64,000 nucleotides of DNA from Trichothermofontia sichuanensis B231. Its GTDB lineage: Bacteria; Cyanobacteriota; Cyanobacteriia; B231. The notes under the pieces were generated by a model, which did no database searches, had not been told where the DNA came from, and saw only the letters and a program-made list of their open reading frames with translations. Both the position numbers and the translations under genes were made by a program. Below are positions 26,435 through 33,712 of the stretch, piece by piece; position 1 is the stretch's first letter; every line of letters begins with the position of its first letter. Location: positions 3,553,741 to 3,617,740 of the forward strand of contig NZ_CP110848.1 of assembly GCF_026240635.1 (NCBI RefSeq), given 5' to 3'.

Positions 26435-27796
26435 ATGCAGGACGATTGGCTGACTGATCTGTTGCCCAGCACGCTGACTGATCCGACGGCGGCACCTGAG
26501 GCGGTAACTCACACTAGCCCGGATCTCACGGCTGACCCGCTGGCAAGTTCCCACACTACCCTCACCCATCACAGCTTGGAGCCGGACTTAACGAGTCATC
26601 CGGCGTCAATGCCTCACCTGGATGCGCCTAGTTGGCACGATTACCCAAGGACGATGTATAGCCCCTCGCAGACGGCCAGTAGCACAACGAGTGGTGGCGG
26701 CGATAGTGTTGATCCAAGTGGGAATGCCTGGGACTGGACGATTGGGGGTCTATCTGCACCTCATGCCACGTTTGATCCGGCCCATCCGGGGGGCGTGGTG
26801 GTGGGTGATCCAGCCGCGGCGGCGGCCCATTGGCAACCCCAACACATGGCGGATTCCTGTGTGTCGGCGGTGCAAAGCAACATGATTGCGGAGCAAACGG
26901 GTCGATCGCTGCCGGAAATGGTGTTGTATGCAGAGGCGATCGCCAGTGGGCTGATTCAGGAGCAGGGGACACCTGCGATCTTGACGCCGGTGGAGTTGCA
27001 GCAGCATGGGGTACCGGCCCACGCCCATGTCTATGGGACGATCGCGGATCTGGAAACGGCGGTGGCCCACGGGGAAAGTGTGATGGTGGGGGTGAATGCC
27101 CAGGCGATCGCGCAGCCGGATGCGAGTTCGTTGTGGGGGGCGTTGGCGCAACCGGGTGGGTCAGGGTTGGCCGATCATGCGGTGGAGGTGACGGGATTTA
27201 TTCATTCGCCCCAGGATGGGCATCTGCAATCGGTGGTGGTGAATGAGCCAGGGATACCCCACGGGGCGGCAGCGGTGGTGCCCATTGAGCAGTTTCAGCA
27301 GGCTTGGGCGGCGAGTCAGAATTTCTATGTGGCGACGGAGGTGCATCAGCCGTTACAGGCTCCGGATGTCAGTTTGGGAGATCAGCCACAAGGGGGTTTG
27401 GGGGGGTTAGGTTTTGCCTTGGGAGGAAGTAATGATCAGCCCTATGTAGAATTTATCGGCGATCATATTTGGCAACATTACAAAAATGGGGATTGTAGTG
27501 AGGTTGGGTATGTAGAGAATCAGAAGTTTTATAGTCGGAGGGATGGTTACTGTGGCAAGTTGGGCAGTGATTGGAATATTTATGATGCGCATGGAGATCG
27601 GGTGGGGTATGTGGACAGTAATTTAGATGTGCGATCGCCGAATGGGCGCTTTTTGACTCATGCTGGTAGTGCTATAGGCGGGGCGGCTTGGTTATTGTTT
27701 GTGGGCATGGGTGGGTGTCGTAGGGCTGTGCCAGTTAGGGAAGTGTTCACCACCAAGACACAAAGAACACGAAGAAGCACCAAGATCTTTGTGTAA
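26435..27796 (+). CDS. C39-like cysteine-peptidase protein with disordered N terminus
   Basis: A 453-aa protein. Residues 1-125 are Ser/Thr/Pro/His-rich and probably disordered. Residues about 130-305 look like a papain/C39-type peptidase: Cys142 in MADSCVSAVQSNM, His248 in LADHAVEVTGF and Asn270 in VVVNEPG form a plausible triad. Residues about 335-425 hold a beta-rich repeat domain (VGYVENQKFYSRRDGYCGKL, then WNIYDAHGDRVGYVDSN). There is no ABC transporter or double-glycine leader, so it is not a typical bacteriocin exporter. The last ~16 residues (FTTKTQRTRRSTKIFV) are read from an inserted palindromic repeat, so the original C terminus was probably different. No secretion signal is seen. 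Confidence 0.62.
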   Translation: MQDDWLTDLLPSTLTDPTAAPEAVTHTSPDLTADPLASSHTTLTHHSLEPDLTSHPASMPHLDAPSWHDYPRTMYSPSQTASSTTSGGGDSVDPSGNAWDWTIGGLSAPHATFDPAHPGGVVVGDPAAAAAHWQPQHMADSCVSAVQSNMIAEQTGRSLPEMVLYAEAIASGLIQEQGTPAILTPVELQQHGVPAHAHVYGTIADLETAVAHGESVMVGVNAQAIAQPDASSLWGALAQPGGSGLADHAVEVTGFIHSPQDGHLQSVVVNEPGIPHGAAAVVPIEQFQQAWAASQNFYVATEVHQPLQAPDVSLGDQPQGGLGGLGFALGGSNDQPYVEFIGDHIWQHYKNGDCSEVGYVENQKFYSRRDGYCGKLGSDWNIYDAHGDRVGYVDSNLDVRSPNGRFLTHAGSAIGGAAWLLFVGMGGCRRAVPVREVFTTKTQRTRRSTKIFV

Positions 27797-27834
27797 CTTT
27801 GTGCCCTTAGTGCCTTGGTGGTAAAAACTCAAGA
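27746..27834. repeat. Palindromic CACCACCAAG...CTTGGTGGT repeat, copy 1
   Basis: The sequence begins TTCACCACCAAGACACAAAG and ends GTGCCTTGGTGGTAAAAACT, an imperfect inverted repeat of about 90 bp. It supplies the final codons and stop of the C39-like gene. A second copy lies at 28281-28368. Similar CACCA(C/A)CAAG-type repeats are common in bacterial genomes. Confidence 0.85.
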
Positions 27835-27845
27835 GGTAAACTTAA

Positions 27846-28307
27846 ATGACCCAATCACTCTATGAACAAGACATCCTCCTCTGGGCCGAAGACACGGTAG
27901 CCAAACTAAAAGCGAGGGATTTTGAACACCTAGATTTAGAGCATTTGATTGAGGAGGTAGAATCCTTGGGTATCTCCCAGCGGAAGGAGTTATTGACCCG
28001 CCTGACTCGGCTATTGGAACATTTACTGAAACGGCTCTATGTGCCTTCCCCAGAGGACTACCGAGGTTGGGAGAATACCATTCGGGAACAACGGCGGCAG
28101 CTACGTTTTTTGCTAGAGGCAGCACCGAGTCTTAAGCGTTTGTGGGCGGTTTCGTTCGATCGCGCTTGGCAGGCGGCCTATGAGGATATGAGCGATGCCT
28201 ATCCCCAGATTCCGTTTCCATCAATATGGCCCTATGAAGGTGAGATAGAGGTAGTGTTAACGGCGAATTTTTGGGAAAGGGAACCACCAAGCCACGAAGG
28301 ACACTAA
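27846..28307 (+). CDS. DUF29 protein
   Basis: A 153-aa member of the DUF29 family, abundant in cyanobacteria and often multicopy. Landmarks are YEQDILLWAEDTVAKLKARDF, LEHLIEEVESLGISQRKEL, LLEHLLKRLY and the helical region RQLRFLLEAAPSL. It is probably a small helical bundle; function unknown. AGAGGT lies 8 bases before the ATG. The last seven residues (PPSHEGH) are encoded by copy 2 of the palindromic repeat, as the C39-like gene ends in copy 1. A truncated duplicate of this gene follows at 28381. Confidence 0.85.
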   Translation: MTQSLYEQDILLWAEDTVAKLKARDFEHLDLEHLIEEVESLGISQRKELLTRLTRLLEHLLKRLYVPSPEDYRGWENTIREQRRQLRFLLEAAPSLKRLWAVSFDRAWQAAYEDMSDAYPQIPFPSIWPYEGEIEVVLTANFWEREPPSHEGH

Positions 28308-28368
28308 GGAACACCAAGCTCTTTGTATAACTTGGTGCCCTTAGTGCCTTGGTGGTAAAAAACTCAAG
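28281..28368. repeat. Palindromic CACCACCAAG...CTTGGTGGT repeat, copy 2
   Basis: Begins GGAACCACCAAGCCACGAAG and ends AGTGCCTTGGTGGTAAAAAA. It provides the stop codon of the upstream DUF29 gene and precedes the truncated DUF29 copy with the same spacing as copy 1 precedes the intact gene. Repeat plus gene were therefore duplicated as one ~535-bp unit. Confidence 0.85.
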
Positions 28369-28380
28369 CGGTATAAGCTG

Positions 28381-28557
28381 ATGACCCAATCACTCTACGA
28401 ACAAGACATCTTGCTTTGGGCCGAAGACACCGTAGCCAAACTGAAAGCACGGGATTTTGAACACCTAGATTTAGAACATTTGATTGAGGAGGTAAAAGCC
28501 TTGGGTATCTCCCAGCGGGAGTGTGCTGACACAAGCTCTAGTAATACCTCACGGTAA
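28381..28557 (+). pseudogene. Truncated duplicate of the DUF29 gene
   Basis: The first 46 codons are nearly identical to the intact DUF29 gene at 27846 (only a VES to VKA change before LGISQR). The frame then enters unrelated sequence and stops after 58 codons. Its last 9 bases overlap the 3' end of the convergent gene at 28549. The copy has lost two thirds of the domain and is very unlikely to be functional. Confidence 0.85.
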
Positions 28558-30096
28558 CCAGCGGGGGTTAAAGCCAACGATCGGTAAGGCTTCTGGTTTG
28601 AGCTGAGAAGCCGGATCCCGGGTGGCCAGAATGGCAGGATCAAGGGGCAAGAACCACAGGCGACTATCGGCAATCGGACGCCCATCCCGACCTCTGGGGG
28701 CTTCCGCCAGCTTGGCATCCGGGGTATCCACCGCTAGGGGTTGATCAAACAGCAGAGCCAACCCATCAGGGGCCAAGTTCATCTGGATACCCTGCTGCTC
28801 TGGCAGCAACACTAAGGGAACGAGTTCCTCGGTTTCCAAATCGATCGCCGCCAAAAAGGGCTGCTCTCGATATCCCTCGCCCTCCACAACCTCAGCCAAG
28901 AGGCAATATAGCCAGCGCTGGGTTGGGTCAAATTGGGCTGCCTGGATCGAACCTTGAAAACGCAATAATTCTTTTTGATCGCCCCGATTGTTGATCAGAT
29001 AGAGCGATCGTGTGAAGTCGGTATTGAACTTGACCATAGCAGCAGTCGTGCCATCCCGCGTAAAACTAAGGGCCTGACTGAACTTGGGTAAAAATTCCAG
29101 TAACTTGTCCTGACCGCCAGTTGCACTTGGTTGGGTCTCCGCATGGAGAGGCAGTAGGGCAATCCCCTGGCCCTGAGCAACCGCGATCGCCCGACTGTCT
29201 GGAGTAATCAGGAAATCACCCCCCGGTTCACTGTCCAGCCGTTGGGGAGCTTGTCCCGGTCGCACTACCCATAGGCCAAAGTCCGCTGGATTCTCCTTAT
29301 TCACCCGGCGCACAACGATCGCGCTGCCATCCCTGGCTAGATCAAACTGGAGATTTTGAAACCCCTGGCTATCCAGGACTGGCTCAATCACACCGGGGGC
29401 AGGCGGGTTGGTTGGCGTAGCGTTCCCCAAGGGAAATCGCCAGCGATGGCTGGCTTCTGGAGCAATGCCCGTAGTGACAGTATACAGTCGTTGCTCCAGA
29501 CTTCCCTGGCGCAGAGCAGCCCGCTCAATGGCGCTAAATAGCAAGCGATCGCCCTGGGGGTAGGGTTGGAAGTCGAGCACAACCCACTCAGCAGGAGTCA
29601 GAATTTTAGACTGCTGTTGGGTAAGGTTATTGAGGACCAGGCGTCCGGCTGCTTCCCCCGTCACCCCAATATAGGCAAAGGCGCGATCGCGGGTCCTGAA
29701 CTGTCCGACAAACGGTTGCATCGGGGGCGCATCAGCAGCGACAGTAGTCCCGATCTGCTCCTTGGCATTGGCCAACTTAACCTGGAACGCCGTACCATAG
29801 GGAGCTGGCAAGGTCAGAGTATAGGCAAAGCGCCGTCCGGCCCAACTAGTCTTCCCAGGCAGTAGTGGCTCGATCACCAAGTTGTCCTCCACACTTTTCA
29901 TGTCCATTGGACGGCTAAAGGTAAGGATAAAAGCCGTATCGTCCACCCCAATTTGCCGATCCTGCCAAGAAAACTCCCGCACCCTGGGGGCTACCTGTTC
30001 TCCCTGCCACAGCAATAGGGCAATCAGGCAACTCAGGACCAGCATCAGGCTGATGGCCACGCGATCGAGGGGTTGCCAGGTAAATTTCTCAGACAT
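28549..30096 (-). CDS. Membrane-anchored Ig-like/beta-propeller protein
   Basis: A 515-aa protein anchored by one N-terminal helix (about 12-34, VAISLMLVLSCLIALLLW). Next comes a bacterial Ig-like (SbsA/Big-type) domain with the diagnostic IGVDDTAFILTFSRPMD. The remainder has WD40/TolB-like propeller repeats (LFSAIERAALRQG, FDLARDGSAIVVRRV, LLITPDS-like and FDPTQRWLYCLL segments). It is most likely periplasmic. Similar proteins are widespread in cyanobacteria without assigned function. I chose ATG 30096; TTG at 30102 would add two residues. It lies 34 bases downstream of the FKBP gene on the same strand, so both could be one operon of extracytoplasmic folding or assembly factors. Confidence 0.7.
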   Translation of the reverse strand: MSEKFTWQPLDRVAISLMLVLSCLIALLLWQGEQVAPRVREFSWQDRQIGVDDTAFILTFSRPMDMKSVEDNLVIEPLLPGKTSWAGRRFAYTLTLPAPYGTAFQVKLANAKEQIGTTVAADAPPMQPFVGQFRTRDRAFAYIGVTGEAAGRLVLNNLTQQQSKILTPAEWVVLDFQPYPQGDRLLFSAIERAALRQGSLEQRLYTVTTGIAPEASHRWRFPLGNATPTNPPAPGVIEPVLDSQGFQNLQFDLARDGSAIVVRRVNKENPADFGLWVVRPGQAPQRLDSEPGGDFLITPDSRAIAVAQGQGIALLPLHAETQPSATGGQDKLLEFLPKFSQALSFTRDGTTAAMVKFNTDFTRSLYLINNRGDQKELLRFQGSIQAAQFDPTQRWLYCLLAEVVEGEGYREQPFLAAIDLETEELVPLVLLPEQQGIQMNLAPDGLALLFDQPLAVDTPDAKLAEAPRGRDGRPIADSRLWFLPLDPAILATRDPASQLKPEALPIVGFNPRWLP

Positions 30097-30129
30097 GTTC
30101 AAACCAAGGCAAACAGCAGGACCGCCGAC

Positions 30130-30750
30130 CTAGTTTACAGCCAGCAGTTCAATATCAAAAACGAGCGTAGCATCCGGCGGAATCACCCCCCCAGCCCCAC
30201 GGGAACCATAGCCCAACTCAGAGGGGATAATCAACTTACGGCGACCCCCCACTTTCATACTGGCGACGCCTTCATCCCAACCCTTAATCACCTGACCGAC
30301 GCCAATCGTGAATTGAAAGGGACGCCCCCGATCGCGGGAACTATCAAATTGCTTGCCATTGGTAAGGGTACCCGTATAGTGCACGGTGACCCGATCGCCC
30401 GGTTGCGGGCTGGGGCCATCGCCTACTCGTAGATCTTCATACTGGAGGCCAGAGGGCAGAGTTACGATCGCATTCGCCTCCGGATTCGCCGCAGTCACCG
30501 GTTCATCTCCAGAAGGGCTGACAGTTTCAGAGGGATTGACAGCCGTGGCCTCTTTGGAGGCTTGTGCGATCGTCAACGCCGCATCTGCCGACCCATCTGA
30601 AGTCACTGGGGTACTGATCGTGGCCGTTGGCAAAGGGGAGTTGGGAGCCGGATCAGCCATCGCAGATTTGCGATCGCCCACCAGTTGAGCGGTAATCAGC
30701 ACCACACAACAGATCACCATCACGCCAATACTGATCAAAATTTCGCGCAC
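30130..30750 (-). CDS. FKBP-type peptidyl-prolyl isomerase, membrane-anchored
   Basis: A 206-aa protein with an N-terminal hydrophobic anchor (ILISIGVMVICCVVLITAQLV), an Ala/Thr/Pro-rich linker to about residue 95, and one complete FKBP domain: GDRVTVHYTGTLTNGKQFDS, GVGQVIKGWDEGVASM, and AGGVIPPDATLVFDIELL. It probably catalyses proline isomerisation in the periplasm or thylakoid lumen. The start is a GTG at 30750 with AAGGAG nine bases upstream, a strong ribosome-binding site that decides the start. Confidence 0.93.
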   Translation of the reverse strand: MREILISIGVMVICCVVLITAQLVGDRKSAMADPAPNSPLPTATISTPVTSDGSADAALTIAQASKEATAVNPSETVSPSGDEPVTAANPEANAIVTLPSGLQYEDLRVGDGPSPQPGDRVTVHYTGTLTNGKQFDSSRDRGRPFQFTIGVGQVIKGWDEGVASMKVGGRRKLIIPSELGYGSRGAGGVIPPDATLVFDIELLAVN

Positions 30751-30950
30751 AATCGCTTCTCCTTTATCTGTTATCTCTTATTTAAAGACACCGCGATTCA
30801 TAGCGATCAAAGCAGCTAAACTGCTGGAATCGATGCTATGACATGATCGACAACGACCAAAACAGGATCAGGAGTTTCGTCGTCCCCCTAAGCAGGGAAC
30901 CCCATAGGGTAATAGCTCCCAAACACACTCTCACCGTCAGCCGGAGAGCA

Positions 30951-31274
30951 CTACTTCCACAAACGATTTTCCAGATCCCGGACCTGACGTTCTAAGCGAT
31001 CGATCCGTCCCCGCAACTCATTGACTTCTGACTGATTAGCCACCCCAATATCCTGGAGTGTATTTTTTAATAACCGTTGCATTTGGCTTTCCAGATTCCC
31101 CTGCTCCGACTTAAATTGGTTCATAAAGTCATCCACAAACGTCCTGGCTTGCTCTGGGTCAAGCCGTCCCGTTTTGACCCACTCCTCACTCACCTCCCGA
31201 ATTTTTTCCGCCACCAGTGAAGTCGTGCCAATCCCAATCATCAGCAATTGTTTGAGTAGGTTGTTGCTATCCAT
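30951..31274 (-). CDS. Phasin-like small protein
   Basis: A 107-aa helical protein resembling polyhydroxyalkanoate granule-associated phasins (PhaI/PhaF-like, COG3937). It has a hydrophobic segment LLKQLLMIGIGTTSLVAEKI, then EEWVKTGRLDPEQARTFVDDFMNQF, and a C-terminal leucine-zipper-like coiled coil (ELRGRIDRLERQVRDLENRL). It probably coats storage granules or the membrane, but no pha genes are nearby. ATG 31274 is preferred over TTG 31280 because TAGGA precedes it at good distance. It is monocistronic. Confidence 0.72.
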   Translation of the reverse strand: MDSNNLLKQLLMIGIGTTSLVAEKIREVSEEWVKTGRLDPEQARTFVDDFMNQFKSEQGNLESQMQRLLKNTLQDIGVANQSEVNELRGRIDRLERQVRDLENRLWK

Positions 31275-31280
31275 ACACAA

Positions 31281-31650
31281 TTCCTAGGAGCCAATGGGCA
31301 AAGCCAGTCAACGATTGTCTCGTCACCCGCCCCTATTCCTGGGGTAAAGGTCCTGTTCCATTGTGGGCGATCTTGGAGACGTTGTGGCAGTCGATCAGCG
31401 TCGGATTACCGTATCCCTCGCCAACATCAGGCTGGTTCGCCAAAACCAGTCGGCACCTTGGCACCAAAACGGTCAACTGTCACCTAGATGAATTCGGCAC
31501 ATAACCAGGGGGTTGCTGTTATGATTGCCGTAATTGCCTCAATGCTACATATCAATGCTGCATACCGCCCAACACGATCGCCGCCACGACTAGTTTCTCG
31601 TAAATGGACGATCGTTGAGCGACAGCGGTAACTTCTGCATATTGGTATTT
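31281..31650. other. Gene-free stretch before tRNA-Arg
   Basis: About 370 bp with no coding frame, no palindrome of note and no repeat-family member that I can see. It presumably contains promoters for the phasin-like gene (leftward) and tRNA-Arg (rightward). Confidence 0.5.
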
Positions 31651-31724
31651 GGGGCTGTAGCTCAGCCGGACAGAGCAAGCGCCTCCTAAGCGCTAGGCCG
31701 TGGGTTCAAATCCCACCAGTCCCG
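31651..31724 (+). tRNA. tRNA-Arg (anticodon CCT)
   Basis: Cloverleaf: acceptor GGGGCTG with CAGTCCC (one G-T pair), D arm GCTC-AGCCGGACA-GAGC, anticodon stem AGCGC/GCGCT with loop CTCCTAA (anticodon CCT, reads AGG), and T arm GTGGG-TTCAAAT-CCCAC, discriminator G. CCA is not encoded. The sequence downstream is a decayed integrated element, consistent with use of this tRNA 3' end as an attachment site. Confidence 0.95.
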
Positions 31725-31730
31725 TAAGCT

Positions 31731-31758
31731 AAAACCCTTTTTAGGTAAGGGTTTTGCG
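31731..31758 (+). terminator. Probable terminator of tRNA-Arg
   Basis: AAAACCCTT (31731-31739) and AAGGGTTTT (31747-31755) form a 9-bp hairpin seven bases beyond the tRNA. The T-rich right arm serves as a weak U tract. Confidence 0.6.
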
Positions 31759-31789
31759 TTATGTAGTTCATTGGCAGGGTAGATAAAAC

Positions 31790-31839
31790 TTGGTACTTGG
31801 TACCGCTATTTGGTACCCAATTGGTACCAGTACCAATTG
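31790..31839. promoter_or_regulatory. Cluster of five TTGGTAC(C) boxes with palindrome
   Basis: TTGGTAC(C) occurs at 31790-31796, 31797-31804, 31810-31817 and 31821-31828, and inverted (GTACCAA) at 31830-31836. The last two form a 22-base near-perfect palindrome CAATTGGTAC-CA-GTACCAATTG (31818-31839). Position just beyond the tRNA, and 0.65 kb from an integrase remnant, suggests arm-type integrase or excisionase binding sites, but they could equally be an operator. Confidence 0.6.
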
Positions 31840-32027
31840 CCCCTCCTAGGTCTGGGGGGAGTTTGTCAATGGCCAATAAACGGCATAGCCAATGATAAGA
31901 CAATGATTACCAATAGATTTTACTTATGATTGACATAAGTAATACAAATGTTGATGTCAGCCCTTGGTTGACTGGCCAATATACTGTAGTAACCATTGAA
32001 TAACGGGATGTTAATCGATGTTAATCA

Positions 32028-32105
32028 ATGACTGCTAAGGGTGGTAAACGTGTAGGTGCTGGCAGACCAATGGCGTGGAGTCAGAAAGCCGATAGCAGGG
32101 TATAG
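32028..32105 (+). pseudogene. Short remnant ORF with GGKRVGAGRP motif
   Basis: ATG at 32028 opens 25 codons, MTAKGGKRVGAGRPMAWSQK followed by five more and a stop. KGGKRxGAGRP is a common N terminus of small plasmid- or phage-borne DNA-binding proteins. It is short and AT-rich surroundings suggest a decayed mobile-element gene. Identity is tentative. Confidence 0.4.
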
Positions 32106-32228
32106 ATACCCCATGACCTTTTGCCCCTACTGCATCAGAAATAATCAAAATAGTAGATATATACGTAGAATATACGATTCTAAGGAAATGTCATCAGAAG
32201 CTAAGTTCCAGGGTGTTATAACTGAAAA

Positions 32229-32290
32229 TTCCACCGTACCCTAGAATAAACTTTTCCACCATACAATAGAATTCTCTACCAGACAATGGG
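32229..32290. repeat. Direct repeats TTCCACC(G/A)TAC..TAGAAT
   Basis: TTCCACCGTACCCTAGAAT (32229-32247) and TTCCACCATACAATAGAAT (32254-32272) are spaced 25 bases apart. A weaker third unit begins at 32275 (TCTACCAGACAATGGGA). Iteron-like, within the decayed island beyond tRNA-Arg. Confidence 0.6.
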
Positions 32291-32351
32291 AAAGTCCCGT
32301 CGAGCCAACTGACGCGCTTACTAGGGGATACAAGGAAATATTAGGTACTGT

Positions 32352-32463
32352 GGCTCTTCTGAGTTTATGGTGGGGGCGCGTAGCGCCCCCACCATAAACT
32401 CAGCATTTGCGATCGTTTATTTGTAGCTGCTGATACTGCTTACCCCAAAATCCCAGAAGAACC
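32352..32463 (-). repeat. GGCTCTTCTG element with 19-bp-arm hairpin, copy in integrase remnant
   Basis: Starts GGCTCTTCTGAG and ends TCCCAGAAGAACC. It contains a perfect 41-base hairpin at 32361-32401 (arm GAGTTTATGGTGGGGGCGC, loop GTA). The remainder is the inverse of TAAACAGTATCAGCAACTAC and following bases seen at 39001. It sits where the integrase reading frame breaks off. Confidence 0.85.
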
Positions 32464-32847
32464 TAGTTTTCAGTTTGCGGGTTACGTTACCAAAAGTGCT
32501 AGCAAGCGTGCTAGGAGATACCGTAGGCGTCTTGAAGGCAAGATATTGAGACCAGACGTCTGCCAGCGTGATGACGCTAGCTGGTGTATTGACTACAGCT
32601 AGGTGCCTAGCTGGCTTATATCGCTCCAGAGTAGGGTCAAACTGACCCAGTTCGATGTCTGCCAGCATGGCATTCAATCGCCTAGTAGCGATCGCTCGAT
32701 TATCTGGTGTGTCATTAACCTCAGTGACAGAATAGAACGCTTGCCACCGCACGAAGACGCGGGTACCCAGATACGCAATTTGCCGTTATTCACCTCAAGC
32801 TTGGGGATGCCATGCTTGTATTTCTGTTCCGAGAAGCTAGCAACCAT
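32464..32847 (-). pseudogene. Truncated, frameshifted tyrosine integrase (N-terminal part)
   Basis: Two overlapping frames together give the N terminus of a cyanobacterial phage-type integrase (DUF3596-like arm-binding domain): HGIPKLEVNNGKLRIWVP in one frame. After a one-base shift near 32745 comes FYSVTEVNDTPDNRAIATRR, then LADIELGQFDPTLERYKP and LADVWSQYLAFKTPTVSPSTL (start of the core-binding domain). The catalytic domain with the Arg-His-Arg-Tyr residues is missing; the frame ends at a repeat element (32352-32463). The upstream end abuts the stop of the DUF928 gene. The location near tRNA-Arg fits a defunct integrated element. Confidence 0.82.
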
Positions 32848-32861
32848 ATGTCCTGGGCACT

Positions 32862-33593
32862 TCAAGGACTACATTGGACGACAGGAGAAGCGGCAATTTC
32901 AGGCAGATCAGCCTGATTTAATAGGGCTGTCCAGCCAGATAGGATCGATGGGTCGCGTGGCTCTGGACAACTGGCGGTGAGCAAGGTCTCAAAGGCGTCT
33001 ACCCAGCGTCCTGCCTGGGCTGCCTGCTGCACCTGGCTCATCAGCGGAGCAGGTGCCAGTGGAGGTGTGTCAGCCACCCGTTGGATTTGGCCACTGATGG
33101 TGAGGCGACGTTCCATATCCTGGGGATCACACTGAAACGTCAGTTGCCATTGATAGGTTTGACCGATCGCGAGGGGCGGCAGGCGGAGGTCCTCAGTGGG
33201 CAGGCGAAAATGCTGGATACCCCTCTGGCGGTTCGGCGTGAATTCAACTTGATAGGGACTGGTGGATAGGCGTTTACCCTGAGCATCGATCGTCACAACT
33301 CGTAGGTTGGCCTTAGGGGCTGCGGTAGCCGAGTGGTACCAGAAAAGAGTTGGTTGGGCGGCTGTGGTCAGGCTGCGATTACTCGCTGGCAGCAAGGGGA
33401 CAAAATAGCGAGGCATGTCTGGGAAGCACAGTTGTTCAGTCTCTCCCCGTGTGCCCCCGGGTACCCGCCGTCCGGGTACCCCCCTCTGAGCTTGGCTGGC
33501 CAGGGGGGTATTTACGAGGACTAGTAGGCTCGTCAGCAGTGATAGCGTCAGCATCCGTGGGGACAATCCCCCAGAGTAAGATACAGGGTTCAT
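32862..33593 (-). CDS. DUF928 protein, copy 1
   Basis: A 243-aa secreted or periplasmic protein. ATG 33593 is chosen because AAGGA lies nine bases upstream and a signal peptide follows directly (MLTLSLLTSLLVLVNTPLASQAQ). The mature part starts PGRRVPGGTRGE, the DUF928 hallmark, then LVPLLPASNRSLTT-like and LFWYHSATA, with LPPLAIGQTYQWQLTFQCDP in the middle. DUF928 is cyanobacteria-specific in my experience, often linked to CHAT or adenylate-cyclase signalling genes; function unknown. It is followed upstream by a paralogue at 33713 in the same orientation. Confidence 0.82.
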   Translation of the reverse strand: MNPVSYSGGLSPRMLTLSLLTSLLVLVNTPLASQAQRGVPGRRVPGGTRGETEQLCFPDMPRYFVPLLPASNRSLTTAAQPTLFWYHSATAAPKANLRVVTIDAQGKRLSTSPYQVEFTPNRQRGIQHFRLPTEDLRLPPLAIGQTYQWQLTFQCDPQDMERRLTISGQIQRVADTPPLAPAPLMSQVQQAAQAGRWVDAFETLLTASCPEPRDPSILSGWTALLNQADLPEIAASPVVQCSP

Positions 33594-33712
33594 AGCCAGA
33601 TGTCCTTCCATCCGAGTTCTCATTGCCACTAAAGGATTATGCGGTCAGGGCAGGGCCGGGGCCATCCCAGGCATCTGCCCACAGGTGAGATGACTTGCGG
33701 TTCATGATATGG

